The notes beneath the pieces were generated by a model. That model worked only from the letters and a program-made list of their open reading frames with translations, ran no database searches and was not told where the DNA came from. From JBDHHQ01 sp039586035 (lineage in GTDB: Bacteria; Gemmatimonadota; Gemmatimonadetes; Longimicrobiales; Gaopeijiaceae): a stretch of 64,000 nucleotides of DNA. The stretch covers positions 43,926 through 107,925 of the forward strand of contig JBDHLD010000019.1 in NCBI GenBank assembly GCA_039586035.1. The letters run 5' to 3'. Shown in pieces: positions 30,831 to 38,768 of the stretch (position 1 is the stretch's first letter; the number at the start of each line of letters is the position of its first letter). The position numbers and the translations under genes are program-made.

Positions 30831-31517
30831 ATGGGCACGGCACTGGCAAAGCGCTCGATCTGGACGGTGATCGCCGAGAACCCCTTTCCGTTCTTCGACG
30901 CGGAGGGATTCCGCGCCGAAGCGGTGGACCGGTTGGAGGCCTACGCGGGGAGGGTCGGAGGTCAGGTCGTCGAGCTTCCGCCCGACGGAGACTCCGCCGA
31001 GATCTTTCGCGTCCACCTCGAAGACCTCCCGTTCCCCGACGGACCCGGCCGAGGATGCGTCGAGGTCTCGGCATACCGGGCGTTCGGCCAGCTCCACGTG
31101 TCGCTCGTGGTGGAGCACGATCGGCTGTTCCGCTCCTTGGACGGACGGCCCGGAAGCCGTCTCTTCCTGCACGACTACAAGTTCGTTCGCGCGTACGGGC
31201 CGGATCGCCCGCCCAGCCCCGACGAGATCGATGAAGCCCTGACCGGCGTGGAGCGTGCCCGCACGGCGGTGGAGCGGCGGAACGAGGCGGCCGGCTCCAG
31301 CCGGAGCCCCTTTGCCCGCATCCGTATCGCGCTGCGGGCCTCGGGGGAAGACCACTTTCCGCCTGTCGGCCTGGACCTGGTCGGAGACGACGAAAGCGCA
31401 CCCGTGACCCACAGACGCGCCGTGGTCATCAAGGCGCTACGGGAGGACCGCCCCGGTCCGGTGAAGATCCGGATCCGCAGACGGAAGGACGACCCCGAAG
31501 AGCCGACCGACGACTGA
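30831..31517 (+). CDS. conserved-looking protein of unknown function
   Basis: 228 residues, ATG at 30831 about 130 bases after the previous gene. I do not recognise the family. The sequence has an alpha/beta character with many charged residues, begins KRSIWTVIAENPFPFFDAEG, contains RAFGQLHVSLVVEHDRLFR and LFLHDYKFVRAYGPDR in the middle, and ends in a strongly basic then acidic tail (RIRRRKDDPEEPTDD). No signal peptide or membrane helix is visible, so it is predicted to be cytoplasmic. Codon use matches its neighbours, with G/C at most third positions, which supports coding. Nothing in the flanking genes points to a function. Confidence 0.6.
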   Translation: MGTALAKRSIWTVIAENPFPFFDAEGFRAEAVDRLEAYAGRVGGQVVELPPDGDSAEIFRVHLEDLPFPDGPGRGCVEVSAYRAFGQLHVSLVVEHDRLFRSLDGRPGSRLFLHDYKFVRAYGPDRPPSPDEIDEALTGVERARTAVERRNEAAGSSRSPFARIRIALRASGEDHFPPVGLDLVGDDESAPVTHRRAVVIKALREDRPGPVKIRIRRRKDDPEEPTDD

Positions 31518-31640
31518 GCGCGGCGTCCTCGAGGGTCACTGCGGCGAGGGCTCGACGCCCAGGGTGGTGCCGAGGGACCCTGAAGTAAACATTTGTGTAC
31601 GGCTCCCGGATGGAACACCGCATCCCAGGAGAGCTCGGGC

Positions 31641-32279
31641 ATGTCCGAACCGATTCGGCGGCGACGGAATCCCGCTGCGATCGCCGTACTGCTGATCGCC
31701 GGCACGATCTCGAGCGGCGCCTGCTCACTCGCCTCCGAGGGAACCACGCCCTTCGAGCCACCCCGGCCGGACGTGGGAGAGGAGGCTGCAGACGCCGGCA
31801 CCCGGGCGCCCGCCTCGACGGGACCTGATCGGGTCGCCGGCACCGCGCCGTCACCAGCGGCCGAGGGCGCCATTCCCCGTGCGGAGACGAAGAGCCGCTA
31901 CGGCAACCCGGAGTCCTACGTCGTATTCGGGCAGCGGTACGAGGTTCTGGACTCGAGCCGGGGGTACGTGCAGGAAGGCATCGCCTCGTGGTACGGCGAG
32001 CCGTTTCACGGCCGACGTACCTCGAACGGTGAGGTCTACGACATGCATGCCCTCACCGCCGCCCATAAGTCCCTGCCGCTCCCCACCTACGTCCTGGTTA
32101 CCAACCTCGACAACGGCCGCCAGGTGATTCTGCGCGTCAACGACCGTGGGCCCTTCCACGGCGACAGGATCATCGACGTGTCCTTCGCAGCGGCCGAAAG
32201 GCTCGGGATCGTCGGACCGGGCACGGCTCGGGTGGAAGTGCGCGCGCTGGACCCGCCGGCCTCCGACCGGGGCCGGTAG
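31641..32279 (+). CDS. RlpA family septal-ring lytic transglycosylase-like lipoprotein
   Basis: 212 residues from the ATG at 31641, chosen for the AGGAGAG upstream; an earlier start at 31593 lacks one. A hydrophobic segment ending SSGACS suggests a lipoprotein or signal peptide. A Pro/Ala/Glu-rich linker (about 35-85) leads to a double-psi beta-barrel domain (about 108-200) with the RlpA motifs GIASWYGEPFHGRRTSNGE, MHALTAAHKSLPLPT, then VTNLDNGR, and LRVNDRGPFHGDRIIDVSFA. The catalytic-type Glu and Asp are present. RlpA cleaves denuded glycan strands at the division septum. There is no SPOR domain, unlike E. coli RlpA. Confidence 0.9.
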   Translation: MSEPIRRRRNPAAIAVLLIAGTISSGACSLASEGTTPFEPPRPDVGEEAADAGTRAPASTGPDRVAGTAPSPAAEGAIPRAETKSRYGNPESYVVFGQRYEVLDSSRGYVQEGIASWYGEPFHGRRTSNGEVYDMHALTAAHKSLPLPTYVLVTNLDNGRQVILRVNDRGPFHGDRIIDVSFAAAERLGIVGPGTARVEVRALDPPASDRGR

Positions 32280-32344
32280 CCGTGTCACGGGCGCCGCGGC
32301 CCACGCCGCTCCGGCTCCCCTCACCCTCGTAGACGGAAGCGACC

Positions 32345-33250
32345 GTGCGCATCGGCATCGACCTCGGGGGCACCAAGACCGAAGTCGTGGGGCTTTCGAC
32401 TCGCGGCGAAGAGCTCGGCCGCCGCAGAATCGCCACGCCCCGGAGCTACGAGGCCTCTCTCGATGCCATGGTCGAGCTGGTGGCGTGGATCGAGGCGGAG
32501 ACGGCTGAGCGTGGGAGCGTGGGAGTGGGGATTCCGGGCGCCCTCTCACCGGCGACGGGGAAGGTGAAGAACGCCAACTCCACGTGGCTCATCGGCCGCC
32601 GCCTGGCCGACGATCTCGCGGCCGCGTTGGCGCGCCCCGTGAGGGTGATGAACGACGCCAACTGCTTCGCGCTCTCGGAAGCCACCGACGGGGCCGCCGC
32701 CGGCGCCGATGTGGTCTTCGGGGTGATCCTCGGAACGGGAGTGGGAGGCGCCATCGTCGTGGGGGGACGGTGCCTGGAAGGGCCGAACCGTATCGCGGGA
32801 GAGTGGGGGCACAATCCCCTCCCCTGGCCACGCCACGGTGAGCTCCCGGGCCCCACCTGCTATTGCGGCAAGAGAGGATGCGTCGAGACCTTCGTCTCCG
32901 GACCGGGGCTCGAACGAGACTACCGCGCGCTGACGGGGGAGGATCTGCGTGGCCCGGAGATCACGGAGAGGGCCTCCGCCGGCGACGCTGGCGCGGCAGA
33001 GGTGTTGGGTCGGTATCGGGACCGTCTCGCTCGGGCCCTCGCCTCGGTGATCAACATCGTGGACCCCGACGTCGTGGTCCTGGGCGGCGGCCTGAGCAAT
33101 GTGGGAGGCCTGCCGGAATCCGTCGCGGCTGCCGTGCCCCGCTACGTCTTCTCCGACGAGGTGCGGACCAGGGTCGTTCGCCACATGCACGGCGACTCCA
33201 GCGGGGTCCGGGGAGCCGCTTGGCTCTGGTCCGAGACACGGGAACCGTAG
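32345..33250 (+). CDS. ROK family sugar kinase (fructokinase/glucokinase-like)
   Basis: 301 residues, start at 32345. N-terminal phosphate motif IGIDLGGTKTEVV; sugar-binding and catalytic segment VMNDANCFALSEA, with the general base Asp in NDAN; second phosphate motif VILGTGVGGAIVV; ROK zinc site EWGHNPLPWP, followed by CYCGKRGCVETFVSG. The adenosine motif IVDPDVVVLGGGLSN lies near the C-terminus. It phosphorylates a hexose such as fructose, mannose or N-acetyl-sugar using ATP in the cytoplasm; the sequence does not decide which. It follows rlpA by 65 bases on the same strand and may be co-transcribed. It converges on the histidine kinase gene. Confidence 0.9.
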   Translation: MRIGIDLGGTKTEVVGLSTRGEELGRRRIATPRSYEASLDAMVELVAWIEAETAERGSVGVGIPGALSPATGKVKNANSTWLIGRRLADDLAAALARPVRVMNDANCFALSEATDGAAAGADVVFGVILGTGVGGAIVVGGRCLEGPNRIAGEWGHNPLPWPRHGELPGPTCYCGKRGCVETFVSGPGLERDYRALTGEDLRGPEITERASAGDAGAAEVLGRYRDRLARALASVINIVDPDVVVLGGGLSNVGGLPESVAAAVPRYVFSDEVRTRVVRHMHGDSSGVRGAAWLWSETREP

Positions 33251-33295
33251 AGACCTGCCGTGGGCCAGGCGAACGCTGACCGCCTGACCGCCGTC

Positions 33296-35986
33296 CTAGC
33301 CGTGCAGCGCCCCTCGCAGGGCGAGAGCCAGGGTCGATTTCTCGAAGGGCTTCTCGACCAGAGCGACCTCGTCATCCAGTCGGCCTTCACCGGCCAGGAC
33401 GTCCCGCGAGTAGCCGGAGCTGTACAACACCCGCAGGCTCGGTCGGCGTCTGCGGGCCTCGCGAGCGAGCTCCGCCCCCGTTGTCCCGCCCGGTAGCACC
33501 AGATCGGTGAAGAGCAGGTCAACGTCCGGGCGCACGTCCAGGATGGCGAGAGCCGCGTGGGCCTCTTCGGCCTCCAGCGTCTCGTAGCCCAGCCGGTCGA
33601 TCAAGCGGACGACGAGACGGCGCACGTCCGGGTCGTCCTCTACCACCAGAATCACCGCGTCGCCATCCAGCCCTTCCGCGACGGAGGCGACGGGATGAGC
33701 CTGGTTGGAGGGAGCACCTTCGGCGCGGGGCATGTAGAGGCGAACCGTGGTCCCCTTCCCCTGCTCGCTCTCGATGGAGATGTGCCCGCCCGATTGGCTG
33801 ACGAACCCGTACACCATGCTCAAGCCGAGACCACTCCCCTTTCCCACCTCCTTGGTGGTGAAGAACGGCTCGAAGGCGTGCTCGAGGATCTCCGAAGGCA
33901 TGCCGGCCCCGTCGTCGCTCACCTCCAGCAGCACGTACTCGCCGGCTGGAGCTCCCTCCGCCGGGGTCTCGCCATCGTCCAACACCGCGTTCGAGGCGCG
34001 GATCTCGAGGTGCCCGCCCCGCGGCATGGCGTCTCGGGCGTTCAGCACCAGGTTCAGGATGGCATTTTCCATCTGGGGGCGGTCGGCCCGCAGCGTCCAG
34101 AGGTCAGCCGCGACGCTGGAGCGCACCTCGATGGCCTCCCGGAGGCTAGCGGTCAGCAGGTCCTGCATCTCGGTCAGCAACGCTCCGAGATCCACGACGG
34201 TGGGCCGGAGTGTCTGGCGCCTGGCAAAGGCGAGGAGCCGCTGGGTCAGGGAGGCTCCGCGCCGTGTCGCATCGATGGCGGCATCCAGCGCGCTCACCGC
34301 GCGGTGTCCCTCGCCGACGTCGGCCCGCGCCAGCTCCAACCCCCCCATGATCACGGTCATGAGGTTGTTGTAGTCGTGGGCAACGCCGCCCGTCAGCTGG
34401 CCGACCACCTCCATCTTCTGGGATTGGCGCAACTGGTCTTCGGTCTGCCGACGCCGCGTGATGTCTTCGATGACAAAGACGAAGTATGCCGGTTGACCGG
34501 CTTCGTCGCGCAGGAGTGCGGCCGTCAGGTTACCCCAGACCGAGCCACCGTCCTGTCGCACGTAGCGCCTCTCGATGCTGAACGACTCCAGCTCGCCTGC
34601 CAGAAGCCGCTCGAGACGCTCGGCGGTCGCCGCTCGGTCCTCCGGGTGGGTGAGGGACTCGTACGAGACGTTCAGTAGATCGGCCCGTTCGTAGCCGAGC
34701 ATCTCTGCATACCGCTGGTTGACCCTGAGGAGGCGGCCGTCGATGTCGACGTGCGCGATCCCCACGGCCGCCTGCTCGAAGGTGCTCCTGAACCGCACCT
34801 CGCTCTCCCGTAGGGCTTCTTCGGCGGCGACGCGCTCCGTCAGGTCGTGGGCAACGCCCGTCACGCCGGACACCTCGCCGGTCTCGTCGACAATCGGCGT
34901 GTAGGCCGTCTCCCAGACGAGCTGCCCCACGCGGACCGTCGCCTTCACGACCTCGCCCCCGAGAGCCCGGCGAATCTCGTCCCCCGCCTCGGGATACAGG
35001 TCGAAGGCCGACTGTCCCACCACCTGGCCCGGCTCCAACCCCAGCGTCACCAGCCCCTGCCCCTCGGAGAGGGTGAACCGGCCCTCCCGATCCAAGGCGA
35101 AGAAAACGATGGGCGCGTTGGACACGATGGTGGCGATCCAGGTCTCCGCTCGGCGCAGCTCGTCCTCGGTGAGCCTGCGCGCCGCCTCCACCGTGGACAG
35201 CACTTGCGCCTGCCGGCCATACGTTCCCAGCAGGAGGTCCAGCGCGCCCCGGTCGCGGTCCGCGACGTACCCGGGCATGCGGGGGGCTACCCGAACCAGG
35301 TACCAGGCCGCCAAAGGCCACACGACGAGCCCCGCCGCCGATTTCTGCGCCAGCGTGACCCCCACCCCGTCCATGAACCCCATCCAGCCAAGTCCGACGA
35401 GACGAAACACCAAGGTGTCCGTCCAAAGCGCGGCCAGCAGAGCGAGGCCCGGGGTGATCCAGGCCGGGGTCCTGGGTAGGAAGTTGATCACGGTCTGGTA
35501 GACCACCACGATCGCCGTGAGGCTCAGCGCGAATGCGGCCAGGGAGCCGACGGTGATGGATGGGGACCGGGTCAGGGAGCGATGGTCCGCCGGGAGCCCG
35601 GCAATGTTGCCGCCGCCCGGCATGGCGAGGTGCCCGGACTGGAGAAGGTGGAGGCCCAGGGCGAGGATGCTCACGCCGAGGATGCCGAACAGGGTGATGC
35701 GGGCGGCGGCCGTGCCCTGGACCACGTAGATCGCGAGCATGCCCAGGAGTGCGGCCGGGACGAGCGCCACGGACACGATGATCACGTGGATCCCCGGGAG
35801 GGCCTCGACGAAGACCCCCACGGGACCCAGAGTGTGCAGGATGGTGACGATCGCTGCCAGGCACAGCATCAGGGGCGCCAGGCCGTACCTGGGGCTGAGC
35901 CGATGCAGCCACAGAACCAGGCCGCACAGGACGACCAGGTCGACGACGACCAGAAGCGTATTGCCCAAGGCGCTCATTGCGAGCAA
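33296..35986 (-). CDS. membrane hybrid histidine kinase (PAS-PAS-HisKA-HATPase-REC)
   Basis: 896 residues; the start is a TTG three codons before an ATG, and either is possible. About seven hydrophobic segments span residues 8-232. Two PAS domains follow (about 282-385, 396-512), the second with GIAHVDIDGRLLRVNQRYAEML. The HisKA box is GQLTGGVAHDYNNLMT (phospho-His 537), and the HATPase domain has NLVLNARDAMP, DDGAGMP and GKGSGLGLSMVYG. A receiver domain (about 777-896) carries the phospho-acceptor Asp 828 in LLFTDLVLPGG. With no DNA-binding output it would pass phosphate to a separate protein; no response regulator adjoins it. It senses an unknown signal in the membrane or cytosol. Confidence 0.92.
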   Translation of the reverse strand: MLAMSALGNTLLVVVDLVVLCGLVLWLHRLSPRYGLAPLMLCLAAIVTILHTLGPVGVFVEALPGIHVIIVSVALVPAALLGMLAIYVVQGTAAARITLFGILGVSILALGLHLLQSGHLAMPGGGNIAGLPADHRSLTRSPSITVGSLAAFALSLTAIVVVYQTVINFLPRTPAWITPGLALLAALWTDTLVFRLVGLGWMGFMDGVGVTLAQKSAAGLVVWPLAAWYLVRVAPRMPGYVADRDRGALDLLLGTYGRQAQVLSTVEAARRLTEDELRRAETWIATIVSNAPIVFFALDREGRFTLSEGQGLVTLGLEPGQVVGQSAFDLYPEAGDEIRRALGGEVVKATVRVGQLVWETAYTPIVDETGEVSGVTGVAHDLTERVAAEEALRESEVRFRSTFEQAAVGIAHVDIDGRLLRVNQRYAEMLGYERADLLNVSYESLTHPEDRAATAERLERLLAGELESFSIERRYVRQDGGSVWGNLTAALLRDEAGQPAYFVFVIEDITRRRQTEDQLRQSQKMEVVGQLTGGVAHDYNNLMTVIMGGLELARADVGEGHRAVSALDAAIDATRRGASLTQRLLAFARRQTLRPTVVDLGALLTEMQDLLTASLREAIEVRSSVAADLWTLRADRPQMENAILNLVLNARDAMPRGGHLEIRASNAVLDDGETPAEGAPAGEYVLLEVSDDGAGMPSEILEHAFEPFFTTKEVGKGSGLGLSMVYGFVSQSGGHISIESEQGKGTTVRLYMPRAEGAPSNQAHPVASVAEGLDGDAVILVVEDDPDVRRLVVRLIDRLGYETLEAEEAHAALAILDVRPDVDLLFTDLVLPGGTTGAELAREARRRRPSLRVLYSSGYSRDVLAGEGRLDDEVALVEKPFEKSTLALALRGALHG

Positions 35987-36106
35987 GCGATCTCTCTGCT
36001 GGAGGATGACCCGGCGAACGATGGATGAGGCCCCGAGATCTGGAAAGTCCCGGAGGCCCCGATCGGTCGGCCCCCCACGGCGGACGTCCGGCGGAGCACG
36101 CCCGCG

Positions 36107-36454
36107 CTACTCGTCTTCGCGCTCGACACCCATGAAGACGTTCACCAGCGAGATCACGAGTGAGCCGAGAAAGGCCGACTTGAAGTCCGCCACGGCGAGG
36201 GCGGGCGTGAACGCGTCCGTGAGCATGAGCATCCCCGCGTTGACCACCAGAGAGAAGAGGCCGAGGGTCAGCAGGATGAACGGCAGCGTCAGGACCTTGA
36301 TCACGGGCTTCACGAGGGCGTTCACGGCGCTGAGGACCAACGCCACGACCACGACTTCGCCGAAGACGGGCGATAGCTGAATGCCGTCGATCAGGGTCGC
36401 GGCGAGCCACAGGGCCACGGCATTGGCGAAGATTCGAAAGAGCAGGCTTTTCAT
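36107..36454 (-). CDS. small membrane protein, phage-holin-like (YvlD/COG1950 type)
   Basis: 115 residues, ATG start. Four hydrophobic helices at about 5-25, 33-52, 56-78 and 88-108 and the pattern LSAVNALVKPVIKVLTLPFILLTLG identify the four-helix 'holin family 4' group, which is widespread in non-phage bacterial genomes and of uncertain role. The C-terminus is acidic (GVEREDE). There are no phage genes near it, so a lysis role is unlikely. It sits alone between the histidine kinase and the MTHFR-like gene on the same strand. Confidence 0.8.
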   Translation of the reverse strand: MKSLLFRIFANAVALWLAATLIDGIQLSPVFGEVVVVALVLSAVNALVKPVIKVLTLPFILLTLGLFSLVVNAGMLMLTDAFTPALAVADFKSAFLGSLVISLVNVFMGVEREDE

Positions 36455-36508
36455 GAGCTCCTTTGGGTCGGAGGGCTGGCCCCGCAGGCGGCAGCGTTCA
36501 CGCGCGCC

Positions 36509-37405
36509 TCAAGGTAAGGCATCCTCGTCCAGGCGCTCTACCGCCGCAAGGATGTCCCCGAGCTTCTGATGGACCCGGCGGAAGCCGAGGTTGCTGACGT
36601 AGACCTTGTCCGCTCCGACACGCCGCAGGGCCCTCAGCGTGCGCGCGCAAACCTCGATGGGCGTGGCCCCCCCAGCGAACTCCCGGGTCAGCTCGGCGAC
36701 CGGCACCGGGAAGAAGGCGCTCAGTCGCTCCAACGTCCGGGGATTGGCGCTCCGGTAGAAGAAGACGCCGAACGCGGCCGGCATGTCGGGCGCTCGGCGG
36801 GCGAGCTCCGCCATGAACGCCTCGAGAGCCGGTAGGCTGTGGTGCGACACGACCTGGGTCAGAATGAACTCGGCCTCGAAGTCGCCCCTGGTGATGAAGC
36901 CCACCTGCTCCGCTGGATCGCGGTGGGGGTTGGCCCAGCCGCCCAGAACCAGCTCCGGGACCGCCTCGCGGATTCGCTGCCGAAGCTCGTTGGCGTGGGG
37001 CACGCAGCGTGCGGGTCCAACGGAGGGGTCACCTCCCAACACCGTGAGCGCCGGGAACCCCAGGGACGCCGCACGACGGGCGAACATGAGGCAGTAATCC
37101 AACGGATGCTTGCAGGTGAGGAAGGGTACGACCTGCTCGAACCCCACTTCACGGCCCAGATTGTGGCTGAGGTGGGTCAGGCTCTCTTCCTCGTGCGCGC
37201 CTACTGCGTTGTCGGTGAGGAAAACGGGCGTGCCCTTCCGGGTGAGGTGCCGGAGCGAGTGGCGCATGTCGATCCAGACGTCCATTCCCTCCTCGAGCGA
37301 GAGCCGGCTCTTCGGCGGCCGCAGCTCCACCGAGGTCATGGGCCCTGGTTCCCGGAGACGGGAGAGCACGGGAGACGTTCGCCTCACCTCGGCGTCATCG
37401 CTCAC
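36509..37405 (-). CDS. methylenetetrahydrofolate-reductase-like protein
   Basis: 298 residues. Its GTG or ATG start overlaps the stop of the upstream peptidase gene by four bases. The TIM-barrel of MetF is recognisable: MTSVELRPPKSRLSLEEG, FLTDNAVGAHEEESL, PFLTCKHPLDYCLMFARRA, GFPALTVLGGDPSVG, WANPHRDPAEQ and FILTQVVSHHSL. It differs from the canonical MetF domain in the bifunctional protein 6 kb upstream: the flavin-binding stretch reads LTVLGGDP, and the C-terminus ends in a distinct YVSNLGFRRVHQKLGDIL segment. It may reduce methylene-THF or act on a related folate or pterin; no iron-sulfur partner subunit adjoins it. Its operon with a peptidase is unexplained. Confidence 0.75.
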   Translation of the reverse strand: MSDDAEVRRTSPVLSRLREPGPMTSVELRPPKSRLSLEEGMDVWIDMRHSLRHLTRKGTPVFLTDNAVGAHEEESLTHLSHNLGREVGFEQVVPFLTCKHPLDYCLMFARRAASLGFPALTVLGGDPSVGPARCVPHANELRQRIREAVPELVLGGWANPHRDPAEQVGFITRGDFEAEFILTQVVSHHSLPALEAFMAELARRAPDMPAAFGVFFYRSANPRTLERLSAFFPVPVAELTREFAGGATPIEVCARTLRALRRVGADKVYVSNLGFRRVHQKLGDILAAVERLDEDALP

Positions 37406-38754
37406 CGGCTCTGATCCCCGGTCCCCACCAGCGCCGCCACGGCCTCGGCCTCGGTCGGCAGCCCTCCCGTGAGACGCTCGGGACCGTCCTCGCCGATGAG
37501 CACGTCGTCTTCGATCCGGACCCCCAGGTCGGCGTAGGGGCCCGCCCGGTCCGCCACGTTCTGGGGGAAGTAGAGACCAGGCTCCACGGTGAGCACCATA
37601 CCCGGCTCCAACAGCCTGCTCGAGCCTTGTCGCGCATAGTCGCCGACGTCGTGCACGTCCAGCCCCAGCCAGTGACTGGTCTGGTGTGGATAGAATGCCC
37701 GGTAATCCCGTGACTCCACGATCTGGTCCACCGAGTCTGCCATCACGCCGAGGTCCCTCAAGCCCTCGGCGATCACGCCCACCGCGGCATCGTGGACGCC
37801 GGCAACGGGCGCCCCGGGCCGCGCAGCCTCGATCGCCGCACGACGTGCCCGGTCCACGACGTCGTACACGTCACGCTGGCGGGGCGAAAAGGTGCCGGAC
37901 ACGGGCAGCGTACGGGTGACGTCGGCCGCGTAGTGGTCGACCTCGGCGCCGGCGTCCACGAGCAGCAAGTCGCCTGGGGCCAGGCGGGCCCGATTGGCCA
38001 CGTAGTGCAGCACGCACGCGTTCGGGCCCGCGGCGACGATGCTGGCGAACGCCGGACCTTCGCCGCCTCCTGCCCGGAAGCGCCCGTCCAGGATCGCCTC
38101 CAGCTCCCACTCGCCCACACCCGGTGCCGTGGCCCGAGCCAACTGCTGGAAGGCCTCGACCGTGAGGGCCGCCGCACGGCGGACGCAGTCCAACTCCTCG
38201 GGCTCCTTGCGGACACGCAGCTCGTTGAGGATCTCACCGGGGTCGACCACCGCTCGGGGCCCCTGGCCCGCCCGAGCACCGCGACGCCGAGACCACCGAA
38301 GGGCTTCGACGACGAGCCGCTCCACGCGCTGGTCGACTCCAAGCCGGAAGCTCACGGCGGAGGCACCGTGAAGCAGTCCGGGCAGTCGGTCTTCGAGCTC
38401 CGCCAGGGGAAAGGCTGCGTCCGCGCCGAACGCTTCGAGAGCGGCCTCCGGTCCCAGGCGCGCACCGGACCACTGCTCCGCCTCGGCGTCCCGCTCCCGG
38501 ACGAAGAGCACGAATCTCTCCTCGTCCGCGTGATCTCTCAGGACCGCTACGACGCCCGGCTCCTCCATGCCCGTGGCGTAGAGCAGCTCACTGTCCGGTC
38601 GGTACCGGTACTCGGAGTCCCCGGAACGGACCCTCACTGCGGAGGCGGGCAACACCATGACGCCGCCGTCCAATCGATCGAAGATCCGACTCCTTCGCCC
38701 CGAGAACGTCTCGGGGCCGAAGCCGGCCCGGAATCGCTCCAATCCCATACCCAA
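37402..38754 (-). CDS. Xaa-Pro aminopeptidase (M24B)
   Basis: 450 residues. It has an N-terminal AMP_N/creatinase-like domain (about 5-160, with SEYRYRPDSELLYATGMEEP) and a C-terminal pita-bread catalytic domain. The five metal ligands of aminopeptidase P can be placed: Asp267 and Asp278 in LLLVDAGAEVDHYAADVTR, His361 in PHQTSHWLGLDVHD, Glu391 in LTVEPGLYFP and Glu415 in GVRIEDDVL. The enzyme removes an N-terminal residue before proline, helping to degrade proline-rich peptides in the cytoplasm. It overlaps the MTHFR-like gene downstream and lies 14 bases from the S9 peptidase gene upstream, so the three are probably one transcript. Confidence 0.93.
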   Translation of the reverse strand: MGMGLERFRAGFGPETFSGRRSRIFDRLDGGVMVLPASAVRVRSGDSEYRYRPDSELLYATGMEEPGVVAVLRDHADEERFVLFVRERDAEAEQWSGARLGPEAALEAFGADAAFPLAELEDRLPGLLHGASAVSFRLGVDQRVERLVVEALRWSRRRGARAGQGPRAVVDPGEILNELRVRKEPEELDCVRRAAALTVEAFQQLARATAPGVGEWELEAILDGRFRAGGGEGPAFASIVAAGPNACVLHYVANRARLAPGDLLLVDAGAEVDHYAADVTRTLPVSGTFSPRQRDVYDVVDRARRAAIEAARPGAPVAGVHDAAVGVIAEGLRDLGVMADSVDQIVESRDYRAFYPHQTSHWLGLDVHDVGDYARQGSSRLLEPGMVLTVEPGLYFPQNVADRAGPYADLGVRIEDDVLIGEDGPERLTGGLPTEAEAVAALVGTGDQSR

Positions 38755-38768
38755 TCCAGCCCTCTCGT

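Noticed and set aside
29190..31412. 740-codon open frame antisense to the HMT/MTHFR gene and the next gene
   Set aside because: It spans two plus-strand genes and their gap, and shows only shadow composition.
36107..36454. Prophage signal from the holin-like gene
   Set aside because: There are no endolysin, capsid, integrase or other phage genes near, and this family is common on ordinary chromosomes.
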